A stretch of 64,000 nucleotides of DNA from the NCBI GenBank assembly GCA_037577475.1, contig CM075194.1, positions 7,925,992 to 7,989,991 of the forward strand, written 5' to 3'. Source of the DNA: Chaunax sp. Z400 (taxonomy: Eukaryota > Chordata > Actinopteri > Lophiiformes > Chaunacidae). The notes beneath the pieces were generated by a model. The model saw nothing but the letters and a program-made list of their open reading frames with translations, searched no databases and was not told the origin of the DNA. Of the stretch, positions 35,257 to 47,400 are shown piece by piece. How positions within the stretch are numbered: position 1 is the first letter of the stretch; each line of letters starts with the position of its first letter. The translations under genes and the position numbers were made by a program.

Positions 35257-36695
35257 CTATTTTTGAGCTTTGGAGAGAGCCAGAGTAGCTGTTTTCCCTC
35301 GTGACCAATTTCTATGCTAAACTAGGATAATCAGCTATCAATCTTACCTAGGGCTACTGAAAATATAACCTCCTGGGTGGAAGATCAGTCAGCAGTAAAA
35401 AAAAAAAGATCCTATGTGCAATATTGAGAAAATATTGAAATCGCTAGCATGTTCCTGGATTCCTTGCCTGTTAGCTTATAGTTACAATAAACTATGACTG
35501 CAGGTATAGTATCTGTGTCACAAAGCCTCCTCCGAAGCAATGAGGACTAAAATTGGGTAATTAAAGAGATAAATTCAAGGAATTCAGTCCTGGTTGATTT
35601 GGTGACACCTGTAGTTACTGGTGGTAACAAGGATTAACACCACAGGTCACAGAAATCTATGTAGCCAGCAAAGCAGTCTGGCAATAATTGGCTTTTTCCC
35701 ATTATTCCGTGCCTGTGAGCAGCCGTGCTGTGATGCAATGGCAGTGAGGTTTAAGGTCACTTGCATTTCCTGTGTCTCTTCACAATAAAAGACACTTTGT
35801 TTTTCACTAGTTAAAATCTTTTACTGTGAAGCTGAAGTGGGAAATGTTGGGTTTACATCAGTAAGAATTTCTTCCATGAATGTCAAGACCGACACCCAAA
35901 GCAAATATATAAATATTGCAATACTTTCACCAGTCGGCCACAGGCTCAGTCACCATTGTGTCACATATTTGGAAATAGTGACTTTACAGACATTTATTTA
36001 AATGGAAATCTTTAAAATCGTTTAGTTCAAAAATTAGGTGACCCTGTCATGTAAAAAACAACACTGAGAATATTCTGTATGAATTAGACCTCACTCTTCT
36101 ATCACTATATGTACTGTATGTGTGTATGTATCATTATATGTATGAATGTTGACCTCTCTGTGATTATTTTACTCCACAGGACTCAGACAGCATGCTTCTT
36201 CTTTCTGCTATGCTCACTGGTGTTACTACACTGCACATGCTTCTATTATTTCTGCAGTTGCAGACAGGGATGGAGGAGGGAAACAGAAAAACACAGTGTC
36301 ATGCCTCAGTGAGTCTCTAATCAAGCAACAGAAAGCACATTCATGAGCATGAGTATGTGTGAGTTGGTGCAAATGTTCTTGTGCGTTGTGTCTTTTTGTG
36401 CGTTCGGTGGATGTCACCACTTCTACAGTTGTAGAGGAAGGGGCAGATGTGGGGGAGGGGTTGGAGTGTGTATGTGTTTGCATGTGTGTTATTGTGTTTC
36501 CATCTTTGTGAAGACCAGCTGAGTGTTAGTCCTTGAGAGTGAGCCCATTTTGACGTGAGAGGACATTTTTTAGGGTGAGGATATTTGAGATTGTTCCTAT
36601 ATGGTCAAAAGTCTGTGTTGGTGACACGTTCATGTCATATTGAACTTAATGTCCTTTTCAGATATAAAAATTGCCTTATGTCAACAGCAATTTAA
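35257..36695. other. No gene seen
   Basis: Unique sequence. Overlapping frames at 36109-36483 on both strands have no recognisable domain. Confidence 0.5.
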
Positions 36696-36699
36696 AAAA

Positions 36700-36915
36700 A
36701 AATCTTCATCAAGGAGGTTTTCACCCGTTGGTTGGTTGGTTTGTTTGTTTTCTCATCAGCAGAATTAAACAAAAACTCCTAAACGGATTTCCACAAAACT
36801 GCGTAGAGGGATGGGGCACGAACAAGAAAAGAAAATATTGGTGCAGATCTGGATAAAGGGGAGGATCCAGGAATTCTTTTCCTACTTTCTTTAACATTGC
36901 TAGTTAGGGAATTCT
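36700..36915 (+). repeat. Family R repeat
   Basis: Forward copy: AAGGAGGTTTTCACCCGTTG, GGTTTGTTTG, CGGATTTCCACAAAACTG, GAGGGATGGGGCACG, then GGATCCAGGAATTCTTTTCC and CTTTCTTTAACATTGC. It has the most complete 3' part in the window. Confidence 0.65.
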
Positions 36916-37254
36916 TCAACATTTTCCATAATTATGCAAAAGCCCTTTTATAATTTCTACAGTAGGGCTAAGAGCAGTGTTAGATATCAACAATTTCTTT
37001 TTGACTAATTAGAATTACAAGCCAACATATCCATAAAAAAATGTAACACATAAGCAAATACAGGTAATAAACACAATGAAATATCAAGGTCATCAAAAAC
37101 AATCAACATCTTATACATATAATGATTACTCCATAAGATATGTATGTGACGTAATTATTGTGACAGGCATGTGTTATCATGAAATGCAATACATTACCTT
37201 ATCAAATATGTGCACCATCCACTCAGTAATAAGAGCAGATTCTACCCTTTACCT
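36916..37254. other. No gene seen
   Basis: AT-rich; nothing recognised. Confidence 0.5.
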
Positions 37255-37705
37255 GCCATGATAAGTTTCTACAGTTGTCAGCTCCTGTAGCTACGGATAA
37301 ACAACAAAGGGACACTAGGGATAAACTAAGGGACTTACGCTTAATAAATAGGCAAAGAAATTCCACAAGGCCAACACAATCCAACAAATGCAATAGGGAA
37401 CAGGTGGAAAAAAAACAATCCAAACAAGCAGGCAAGGTCCAGGGAACAAAGCAAAAAATCCAAAATAACATACATGGAAATGGCAAGACCCTTGACACAC
37501 AAAGGACAAAGACCAATTGGCAAAGAAAGAACACAAACAGACTAAACACGCCAAGGAGGGACGGCTAACAAGACACAGGTGAAACCGATTAACAATCCCA
37601 AAGGTGGGAAAGATAACAAAGGCAGGAAATGTACAGCAAAAAGAGGACACAGGACAAGTAACTTTCAAAATAAAACAGGAAATAACCCAAACCCAAAACC
37701 ATGAT
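37255..37705 (-). repeat. Family V retroelement-like repeat
   Basis: Read on the minus strand it goes TTTCCTGTTTTATTTTGAAA, GGTTTCACCTGTGTCTTG, TTGCTTTGTTCCCTGGACC and TGCCTGCTTGTTTGGA. The copies at 45545-45970 and 53405-53650 share this layout, and the conceptual peptides of the first two also align. Three overlapping cysteine- and phenylalanine-rich open frames here are products of the repeat. It resembles the 3' untranslated tail of a fish retrotransposon; class not established. Confidence 0.5.
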
Positions 37706-38165
37706 CACTACTCATCTGTCTGATGTATTATTATCAGTTATGCCCTTAATTTAGGGGAAAGATTTAATTAAAGATGGTCTCCAGCTTAGGGTAGCATCTC
37801 AAGAGATGATACATGAATGTGAATGTATGGTTACAATATGACACCGGCTGTAAATCAGAAATTGAAGTGAACATAATTGTGTAATTTTTTGATATTTCTT
37901 TAATCTTGCTCTTTTGCTGTTGAAATATTTTGTACTTTTACCTCTGCCGGCCTTTGTTGGTGGTTGAAGGACTGCATTTAAGGTCCTCACAAGAACTGTA
38001 TGTCGAAATAACGGATGTGTATAAGTGTACGTGTGATTGGTTGGCAGTAGGGGGTACATTTGATTTGCTGCAGAGACAGTAAGACATCACTGATTGAGAA
38101 GTGGATGGCGTAGGGAGGAGGCACTAAAAATAGTCATGAACATGGATTTTCTCTGGAGGGGGCTC
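37706..38165. other. No gene seen
   Basis: Unique sequence. Confidence 0.5.
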
Positions 38166-38169
38166 CGTA

Positions 38170-38230
38170 TGTGTGTGTGTGTGTGTGTGTGTGTGTCTGG
38201 GTATGTGTGTGTGTGTGTGTGTGTCTGTGT
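38170..38230 (+). repeat. GT microsatellite, interrupted
   Basis: (GT)13 at 38171-38196, then CTGGGTAT, then a second GT run to about 38222. Potential left-handed Z-DNA. Confidence 0.95.
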
Positions 38231-39400
38231 GCCAGAGACCTCAACTTATCTGACATTTAATGGCTGCACATAATACAGCCAAACACATTTAAACAGACTG
38301 ACACAAACACTTGAAAAGACACCATGAAATTATGATCATTTTTCACAGCCTGGGGTCCCGTGCACACAATGCTCCTGTATACGCTCCATAGTACACATGC
38401 ATGTCTCGCCTACAGCAAGGTTTTACACTGCAATTCTCTACAGTGCGTCAGTTTCCCAACCTAAGGGCTGGCAACCAATGCAGTGTATTCTGATGTTAAA
38501 ATAGGTCCCTTGATCAAGTCCTAATTATACAAAAATGACTGTGGAACAATGGCCTTTAGGCTGCACAGAACCGCCATGAACACTGCATGGCTTGCCAGTT
38601 TCTGTCCCCCTGCATGTAGTCTCAAGACTCAATGGAAACACTTTCCTCTTAGTGGCATCTAGGTATTTAACGCAGCGCTGCTAGCTAAAAATAAAGGTTG
38701 TGAACTTTATGCTTTAGAATGAATTTCCACCCTTGCTGTTCACAGCTGAAACTGTATAGCTCTGTCTGTGGCAGGTGCAAGATGAACTGTTGCATCAGGA
38801 GGCAGGGTCGTTTGGGTGAGGGAAGGGCGTGTTAACAACAGATTTAACCCTCTCTGAGTCAAAATGCATTCACTTGAATGGGAAACTGTGTCCAATCTTT
38901 TGACACAGACTTTTTTATAGTCAAAAGATCAAATTTGGCGATTAATGGCAAACTAATGTGCATTTGACATCCAAAAAAAAAGTCATTAAGTTAAACAATT
39001 AAACATCAGGGTAACGTTTTTATAAAGAAGAACGTCTGATCTTTAAATTCTCTGTTTAAAGAATTGCCATAAGTTAAAATCAAACCTTTAACAGGTGCTT
39101 ACTGTGTGTCTTATTTACTATGTTTACTGGAATGTTTGCTGAAAAGACACAATTCTGAAATCATGTTTTCGTCTTATTTTCAAGTTATTGACAAGAACGA
39201 TGCATATCACTGTCTTCACCACCTATCAGCAGCCTACCATTTGTACACTGACACATCATGGGTTCCTTCACACATTCACCGTACATGTCCACAGCACATC
39301 TGACAGCCCCCTTGACATATTACACCTTTCTTTAATGCAGTGAAGGATCCATGCACACGCGCGGCGGTTTACTCCCAGCATGCTCACACATCTTCAGACC
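38231..39400. other. No gene seen
   Basis: Unique sequence; nothing recognised. Confidence 0.5.
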
Positions 39401-39422
39401 CACACACACACACACACACACA
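39401..39422 (+). repeat. CA microsatellite
   Basis: (CA)11. Overlapping open frames read through it as TH repeats and are not genes. Confidence 0.95.
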
Positions 39423-41890
39423 TCTTGAGAGGGAGAGGAGGGAGGAGGATGATTCGACATGTAAAGGAGGAACTCTCCTCCATCACAGACTATGTCCTCT
39501 GGTCCCTGATGAGATTATTGGACGGCTCCTCCCTCCCTCCTGGCCCTGTGCCGTGTTGTCTTAAAAAGATTAACCACACCATTGTCTCAGCCAATAATGA
39601 CGGGATAAAAGGACCACTGCCTCACAGGGAAAGTTGAAATGCTCTGCGCTAATTCCTTCCCATGGAGCATGTTGCCATCATCCATCCTCCCGAATCCTCA
39701 TTACCATTAGCTAATAGTGCAGGAGATCGGATTGGACACTGGAGTCATGCAATCTGTCCACTAAGCACAGACCTAGGGGGAAATCTGTAGCATTTTACCT
39801 CTTTAGTAAAGGCGAGGGCCTTGTAGCTTATCATTAGCAGCAGGTGCAGGCAGTTGACAGACAACAGCGTCACTGGAAACTATTGCTGATTAAAAATAAT
39901 GAGCTGCATGGGCTGATAAGCTGCTGATCTCATTAACGGTCGTCACACTTTAACATAATGCCATGTCAAATAAGTAGCAATTCAGTTCACCATTGAAATC
40001 CATCAACCTCAGGAAACATTAGCATATCCTTATCTGAGCCTCAGCACTGCATTCAGTATTTTAACAAATGACATCTGGAGGTGATACATCTCCCTGACAT
40101 CCCCCAAAACTTTGTACAACAAATGCATCAGTCTGTGACATATCCTCCATTCTTTTGGTGAAAGCACAGTAGTGGATATTGTTTTGGATATATGTGTAAC
40201 GTGAGGGTTCGATGTGCGGTGGTTGGATCACTCTAGGTGAGAATAAAGTAGCAGGATGGAGACGGGCATCTCTCTTAAGCAGCACTTCACTGTTTTACTC
40301 CACAATTCAGCAGCTTCACACAACAACACTTCCTGCTTACACTTTCTTGTTATGAATCACACGTGTCTTGACTAACAAATCACAAGCTAGAGGGACTTAG
40401 ACTGAGGTAAATGTGTGTGAGAACCACAGCTTCAGGCAGCTTCAGCAAATTATTTGAACTGCTTTTCACAAAGCTGTTGTAAATATTTTTTTTTTCAATA
40501 AAAATTGTGAACATATGTAAACAGTTAACTGTATAAACATTGTAAATGTAATTTTAGCAAATGAACTAAAATATATGAATTAACTTAACTTGTCAACCTT
40601 ACATATGCTATGGAGAAGATGACCAACCTTCAGAGTTACCTTAAAGTCATCTCTCCATGGAAAACTAAAAAAAAAAAAAAAAGATTAGTAGAAAAATCAA
40701 TATATTAAAAGGCCCAACTTCTTATCATGGTGAATTTATATGTAAAATTTGGTAAATTTTAATGAGATATGGTCTGGACAAAAAATATATGACCTTTTTT
40801 TTTGCATTTTTGCTCAACAATACTTGACCTCTGACCTCTGGCCCCATGAGCTGCTGTAATGGACTTGAATAACCATCATCTACAGCCTGTGGACCTTATA
40901 TTAAACAGACATGACACCATAAGAATAGTTAGATAAATAGACTTCAGTTCCCTGAAACATGCACCTTCACTGCACTGGGTTTTATTGTATAATTCCCACT
41001 CTGATTGCCAAAGCTACAAAATAAGAAGTAAATGGTAATACTTTTCCTTTAAGAACATCAGCTAAGTTCTGCAGAATTTGATTTCTAGCATGAAGCCCAG
41101 TCGTTCATCTCATCACTCCTCAATGCGGATCCAATGCTAATTCCTGAGCATTAAAGCATTTCGACTGCTTTCTTCTTGCTGCTGTGAAATGGAAAATACG
41201 CTAAAAGGCGAGATGATGTGCAGCGAGAGTCAACCGTGTAGAAGGAACATGCAAAGGGCAGGGACCCGGTGGAGGAAGTGAGGGCTGGTGAAGAGGTCTA
41301 ATGCTGCTCTCCCTGCCTGAGGGAGGAGGGACACGATGATCGGTCAGTCAGTCACTCAGACGGGCCTCTGGTCTCACAGTTGAAAAACATGAAAGTCCTC
41401 TGGTGCAGAGCGAGAGGAGAGGTGGACAAGGCGGACGAATCAATGGGAACTAAAGCAAGCGATCCTGTCCTCCATCACTCTCCTCATTCGCCGTGACATA
41501 TGTTGAAAACCTCTCGAGGACGAGCTCTACAGCTGTACATGCCTATTCAGTTTAAGATGCCTGCCTGATCTTTGTTCCCCCTGTTATTCCTTTAACATAC
41601 CCTGTCTCCATCTTTCTATCCATGCATCGTCTCTGTTCGACTCTCTTGGGCCTTTTATATGAAATATTCCCTTAACTCAGGAACTCTCTGTGTCTTTTAT
41701 GCATTGCTGTTTGCATTTTCATGGCATCTGAAGAGACTTTGAAGATAAGTTGGTTTTTTTTATGAAGACAATGAAACCTATCCATAATAATGTTTTTTGG
41801 AATGTTTTTTTGCAAAGGGAAATATTTTAACTGTTTTTTATCTAAATCTCAAAAATACTCACCGGGGCAACAAGAGTTTCATAGTGTAAT
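39423..41890. other. No gene seen; possible conserved noncoding block
   Basis: About 2.5 kb without a recognised exon. A block at about 39800-39950 is complex, non-repetitive and dense in ATTA/TAAT motifs (TTATCATTAGCAGCAGG, CTGATTAAAAATAATGAGC, CTCATTAACGG). It is a visual candidate for regulatory DNA. A-rich runs lie at 40485-40700. Confidence 0.4.
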
Positions 41891-41894
41891 AATT

Positions 41895-42115
41895 ATTACC
41901 TCTGCCAATGAGGATATGTTTTAACCTGTGTCTATTTGATTATTGGTTGGTAATCTTTTTTTCCCCACTTTTTTTAAACAATGCAAGATTGGGTGTTTTT
42001 CAACATCTTCCCTTATATCACAAAAAATACTGAACCAATTTCCACAAAACCTCTAGGAGGGGTTGCGAATGGGCCAAGCAAACCAAACTGCATACCATTC
42101 TAGTTTCTTGTGGAA
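41895..42115 (+). repeat. Family R repeat
   Basis: Forward copy starting TTACCTCTGCCAATGAGGAT, with ATTATTGGTTGGTAATC, AATTTCCACAAAACCTC and GGAGGGGTTGCGAATGGGCC. Confidence 0.6.
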
Positions 42116-43900
42116 ATATTGTTCATCAAGAAATAATCACACCATATTACTCCTCCATTTTTTTCATTATTGTTTGTGTACAGATTACATATGTGAGATA
42201 CAAAGTGTTAATTAGCTTTTTTTTTCTTCCACTTATAAGGCTAAGATTGGGTAACCTCCACCCTGCCTGCACTAAATGGAGAGACAAGAGTTGCTCTTCT
42301 TATCGAACTCTGGTACAAAAGCAAACAAATAAAGTATTTCCCACAATGTTGAACCTTCCATTTCTTTATCCATTAATAAACATTACAGGATTCTTAGTGT
42401 CAATATTGATATCAATGGCACTCAGTGCTTGGTTGCAATTTGCAGCGACCTTAATGACTATAGTACAAGTTGGTGATGATCAGTGCAGCAAACCTGGCCC
42501 TCATAGTTCCTAATACTCTGGTAAAATATAGTTCATTGCTCATTCTCATGCAGCCCCCCCCCCCATCCATCACACAAGTTAAAGCAAACACCAAAAAGAT
42601 TTTGCAAATATCTGATACAGGTTTGACTCTTTTCCATATTCATCTCCCTCCCTGACTGTTTGAGCCTTTCCCTCTTTACAGTATCTGTCCTCATCCTTGC
42701 TCTCTTTTTCGTAGAGTTTTGCTCACCCTGCGTGACTGTGTAATTCAGCCTGAACCCGTTCTTCCTCCATTCCTCTGCTTTTCCTCATGTTCCTCCCTAC
42801 TGTGTTTGTCAGGAACACAGTGTGTCACGCTCGGGGAAAGAGGAGATGGGGTGGAGAGAGGGACGCAGCAGGACCGTAACAAGGTGTGGCAGGTAAAATC
42901 ATTGTGATACAGTTTGCCCCATCTAGCTACCAACTCCTTTTCCATCCCCAATCCCTGCTCATTTTTACCACTGCCTCCTGTCTCATTTTATGCTTTCCCT
43001 CCTCCATATCTTTCTCTCCAGGCCACCCTTGCGCTCATCACATCCTCTACTTCAGCAAATGCTTCTGCTTTCATTTACTTTATTTTCCTGCCCACCCCCC
43101 CCCCATCGGTGACATCGTTATTTTTAGACACTCTTGGCAGTGTGTAGCTGTGTTTGTGTGCGTGAGTTTGGGATGCTGACCTGATTTCCCAGTCATCAAC
43201 ATGCCAGCTTCATTCCCGCCATCTCCTTTAAGTGCAGCCCCTCGCAGGGGGAATAACACCTGTTCACAGCCCCCTAGGTGTGTCGGCTGGGTCGAATGCA
43301 TAGGTAGGGAAAGGAAGGAGGAAGGAAGCAGTGGGGAGGAGATGAGGAGAGGACATTGGCTTCTTCCAGCTGCCCCAAACCCCACAGTGAAACCTGTCAG
43401 TCACATTAAGATGGCTCGGTCAGGATGCATGCTTGAGGGATTAACTTCTAGCAAAAAGGGGTCAAAGTCGGAGCCACTGGAACAATGACAAGAGTCGGAA
43501 ATAAAGGTGCTTATTTGGGTTAATTCCTGACTGATGCATCTGCTGCTGTGGTCAAAGTCACTAGCATCGTAGACAAAAATAGATAAGTCTGTTTTTAGAC
43601 TGAAGTCCTGCACAGGCGACTAAGACCCTGCACACACATGAACTGCTTTACTCTACATGTGAACACAAGGCTTCCTGTATTTAAAGAATGATTCTGTAAA
43701 AGCATGGTTTACAATTTTTCCTGACAATAGTGGCATAGCTCTAAAGCATCATCATAAAGCATATCCTAAAGCTTTCAGAAAACGCGCACGAAAACGGATG
43801 AAATGGTTCCGTCCGTACTGTGTTCATTCATTCGTTCATTCATTCATCCGCATACATCTTTAATATTGAGCAGAAATGAGCTTTAAGGAACACAATGTCT
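42116..43900. other. No gene seen; homopolymer and TTCA repeats
   Basis: No exon recognised. C runs lie at 42554-42564 (11) and 43095-43104 (10), and a TTCA tetranucleotide run at about 43824-43848. The plus-strand frame at 43201-43488 has no known domain. Confidence 0.5.
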
Positions 43901-43904
43901 GGCC

Positions 43905-44340
43905 GTCTTTTCAGTCTCTTGGGTCACCACTTTTGTCCAGATGGAAATATCAACGACTAAAAGACCCAACAACAACAGGACATGATGAAACTTGGTACAG
44001 ATATCAGATATGCTCCCCAGAGGATGAACCCAAATGACTTTAGTGATCCTGACTAAAGCCTTTCCTCTAGCGTCATGCATTTTGTGGTTCAAGTAAAAGG
44101 TCTCGACAACTATTGGATGGATTGCCATGTAATCTGGTTCAGATGGTTCATTAATTTCCCCTTCAGTATGAACTGCAAGAGCTTTTAACATCCCTTAACT
44201 TTTCATGTAGGCCAGTAGATAGCTAATATTACCTGCTAAAATCAGCATTTTCATTGTGGCATTAGCATTTAGCACAAAACACCACTGTGTCCAAGCATGG
44301 CCTCATAGAGCCATGGATGCAGACTCTAACATCTTGTTTA
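43905..44340 (+). repeat. Percomorph-type dispersed repeat
   Basis: Contains ATGAAACTTGGTACAGATAT, GCTCCCCAGAGGATGAACCC, TTTCCTCTAGCGTCATGC, AACTATTGGATGGATTGCC, TTAACTTTTCATGTAGGCC and CATTAGCATTTAGCACAAAA. This is a long repeat I recognise as very common in perch-like fishes. The 102-codon minus-strand frame inside it is not a gene. Confidence 0.65.
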
Positions 44341-44735
44341 CTAATTATTCCTACAATTCTTGAACATTGCGGGCAAATCGTGGTTGATGTACGTGTAGTA
44401 TTATACCAAAAATCAACTGGGTCATATTCTATGGAGAAAATTTAATTCAAATTTAACAGCAAAACCAATGAAACCATGGTGGGTGGGATTAAAAGTGTAA
44501 CGTTGAACCCTGCCCTTTTCTGCAGGCTGCAGCCATTTATACCTGAAGAAAGGTGTAAGGAAAGGTGATGTGAAAAGAAGAATGTGATCAGCTGTTCCAG
44601 CACTCTGACGGTTCCTGGTCTTCTCTCTCATTAAGAACTTTTTCGGTTGTACCAGAGGCCATTTGTGAAGTAACTGAATTAATCATTAATAGAGAGATAC
44701 ATTTAAAAAAAGATGTAAGACTGTCCAAGACAGAA
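44341..44735. other. No gene seen
   Basis: Unique sequence. Confidence 0.5.
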
Positions 44736-44739
44736 CATG

Positions 44740-44990
44740 TTCATATAAATGTTGTCTCACATCAGGACCCGTCTAGACTACTGTCTTCCTCTCTACCCTG
44801 CATCCTTACCATCATCCAAAACCCCTCTTTATTGGGTCACCAGCTGTTCACACATCCAAACCCCCTCCATCCAAGCCATTCTTCTGGGGAGCTACACAGA
44901 CCGCCTGCCTGCCATATATCAGTCTTGCATGCAACGGCCACTTGGATCTTCCACTCCTTGCGCACACACCCTTACCCATTCAATCTGAGC
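44740..44990 (+). pseudogene. Possible non-LTR reverse-transcriptase remnant
   Basis: The frame at 44749-44988 begins with SHIRTRLDYCLPLYPASLP, resembling the S-R-L-D-Y-C-N motif region near the C-terminal end of reverse transcriptase in fish LINEs. The rest of the frame loses the resemblance. It is short, isolated and decayed. Confidence 0.35.
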
Positions 44991-45540
44991 AAAATCCACA
45001 GCTAGGCGTCACAAGTTAGCTGTTAGTTATCTGTCAGCCACTGTGAAGAATGTCTGCCAGACATAGTCTGATGCAAATCTACACAAACAGGGATGACACG
45101 TGACAAAGAGGAAAAGAGATGACATAGAAACACGGCAGGCAAAAGCGTGGCCCGCAGGGGAGAGCTGGCTGACATGTTGTAAATGGGTGTCATCTGATCG
45201 GGCCGGAGAGTTTGTCCTTCAACATTGCTCCACTCTTGGACACAACAGGACGATGGCTGCTGCACAAACATGGTTAGTCTGGGCATAGAATTGTACTTAC
45301 AAGCAGGCTGATGGTGACGTCTCCTCTGGGAATCGAACCCCCGACAATAGCAGCATTGTTACCACACAATACATAGTGAGACACACAGTCACATTTGTAA
45401 AAAAAAAAACACTATAGGATGGAAAAAATGTTTCATTATTTCATCATATTACATATATGTGACTAGAACGTCACCTGTATTTATGCTCACAGTAGGTTTG
45501 TGGGTTTAAAACAAGGTATTCTGATCTGATCTGATCTCAC
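44991..45540. other. No gene seen; weak tRNA-like scrap
   Basis: On the minus strand at about 45326-45370, GGGGGTTCGATTCCCAGAGG is a B-box preceded by TGTGGTAACAATGCTG. This is possibly a SINE head. It does not fold convincingly as a tRNA and has no terminator-like T run. A (TCTGA)n scrap lies at about 45520. Confidence 0.35.
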
Positions 45541-45544
45541 TCAC

Positions 45545-45970
45545 TCTCTCCTCCTGTGTCACATTTTGCTTTACACTTCCTGTCTTTGTCTCATCTCACC
45601 TTAGTAATTGCTGATTAGTTTCACCTGTTCCTTATTACCCTTCCCTCCCTAGTGTGTTTTGTCTGTCTTCCCCTCAGTTCATCTTTTCACCTTGTGTCAA
45701 GCGTTTCAGCCAGTCCTCGTATTTTTTGGATTTCTTGCTTTGTTTCCCTGAACCTGCTTGTTTTTGGACTGTATTTATTTTGCCAGTTCCCTGTTGTATG
45801 AGTTTGCATGTTGGACTGCCTTCTTGTTCTTCTCTCTTGCCAGCCACTACATCTTGTAAGCCTTGTGTGCTTTACTTTTTGTGTTTAAAAAAATTCAAAC
45901 TACACCAGTACAGCCTCTGTTGTCAATATCTGGGTCCAGATTCCTGCTCTTAATTCACATATGTGACATT
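45545..45970 (+). repeat. Family V retroelement-like repeat
   Basis: Forward copy: GTTTCACCTGTTCCTTATTA, CCTAGTGTGTTTTGTCTG, TTGCTTTGTTTCCCTGAACC, TTGCCAGTTCCCTG and finally TGGGTCCAGATTCCTGCTC. The 99-codon frame at 45654-45953 is a product of it. Confidence 0.5.
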
Positions 45971-47185
45971 TATTAATGATAGTTAATTGTTAATATTTTA
46001 AATATTTTAGATATTCATGTAAACATTTAAATATATTCCTGGTTCAGATTGATGAGCTGTCCAAAACATCCTGATCAGACTCGCCTTGACTCTCTTTAAT
46101 TCCCAGTGTGGTGCAGGTTCAGCTAGCTTCATCCATACAATGCTGCACATCCACACACATTTCAGGGACATGACTCCACTCATTCATTCAAACAAGCCTG
46201 GTTATTCTCTCTCTAGTGCACACACGCTCCACATTTCCTATCGTCAATATTCATGTCAACCTTTTTCAGCCTGACAAAGCAAAAGAAAAAAACTGCACTG
46301 GCATAAATTGTTAATACGACCAACGGGATATGAATGAACATTCACCGGGAGCTTCCCTCTGACAGCTGAACAAACGCTACCACCCACATGACCAAGATCT
46401 AAGCAAACCACCACAACCACATGGACACCAGCCCTCTTATCTCTGGCCTCAATGAACAACAGAGCAGCAACTGCTGAATCCATTCAGTACTTCGATGAAA
46501 TCTGAAGTAACACACAAATAAATCTGTGTAAAAAAGACTGCATGAGACACAGCATCGGGTACATTATTTGAACTCTCTTAATGCCTTTTATTGCTGTCTG
46601 ACTCACCAACTTAATGCCTACTGTTCAGCAGGTCTATCCATATATGTGTCAAATAAGAATTGATCTGCTTTCAAAACCCTAAAATCTATTCTGTCACCCC
46701 TCTTTTTCTCCCTTTACCTGAATGTGGTCAATTCTCCTCCATGCGCTCCTCGTCTGTGCTAACTCCCCACTTTGGCCTGAGGAGGTTGAGGATAGCCGTG
46801 TGCATCAGTCACACCAGCTGTTTCTTTTCACGCATCACTGAGGAGCTTTTACCAGGAGGTTGCAATGGGCTACAGAGGATCATACTCCTCAATAAAGGTA
46901 ACCTGGTCAACCAGGAAGAGCTGTAGTACAGCAACAAGGATGTGATCCCTCAATGGCTTCCCACACACAAACATGTGCAATGGTGCCACAAGACTAGGGG
47001 TCACAGTACAGTATCAGAGGACGGGCAGAGCCATGACACTGGCCCCAATATGTAGCTGAGATAATGCATATTCACAGTCTTTCAAATGGGTTTCATATAA
47101 CTATGAAAGGTAGGTTGTATTGCATTATTTGATGAGCTGATATACTGTGTTTCTGTGTAAAAGTTTGATCTTCTCTGTAACTTGT
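45971..47185. other. No gene seen
   Basis: Unique sequence. An open frame at 46660-46926 has no recognisable domain. Confidence 0.5.
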
Positions 47186-47187
47186 AA

Positions 47188-47222
47188 CTATATATATATA
47201 TATACATATATATCTATATCTG
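47188..47222. repeat. AT-rich dinucleotide repeat
   Basis: Short interrupted (TA)n run. Confidence 0.85.
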
Positions 47223-47264
47223 TATTCCTCTCTGAAATAGTGTGGAGTGCTGTGAAATAGACGT

Positions 47265-47400
47265 ATTAAAATACAGCACAGGTACCTAAAAATGTATTCA
47301 AATAGTGTGTAGTATTGGAGAAAATCCATTTAATTACTTTCCACCACTGGTGACAGATTAATCAATAATGAAAATCATCATTAGCTGCAGCTCTAAACTA
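47265..47400 (+). repeat. Two joined repeat ends, including family S terminus
   Basis: TCCATTTAATTACTTTCC followed by ACCACTGG is a familiar fish repeat end. Immediately after it, AGATTAATCAATAATGAAA and TTAGCTGCAGCTCTAAAC match the terminus of family S. Confidence 0.45.

Noticed and set aside
37223..37668. Cys/Phe-rich minus-strand frames resembling a membrane protein
   Set aside because: The same peptide pattern occurs at 45654-45953, and both loci belong to dispersed repeat family V, so the frames are by-products of the repeat.
43201..43488. 95-codon plus-strand frame after a C-rich stretch
   Set aside because: An overlapping minus-strand frame is equally open and neither shows a motif or exon signals.
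45326..45370. Possible tRNA gene on the minus strand
   Set aside because: A good B box is present, but the rest does not form the cloverleaf arms and no T-run terminator follows. More likely a SINE scrap.
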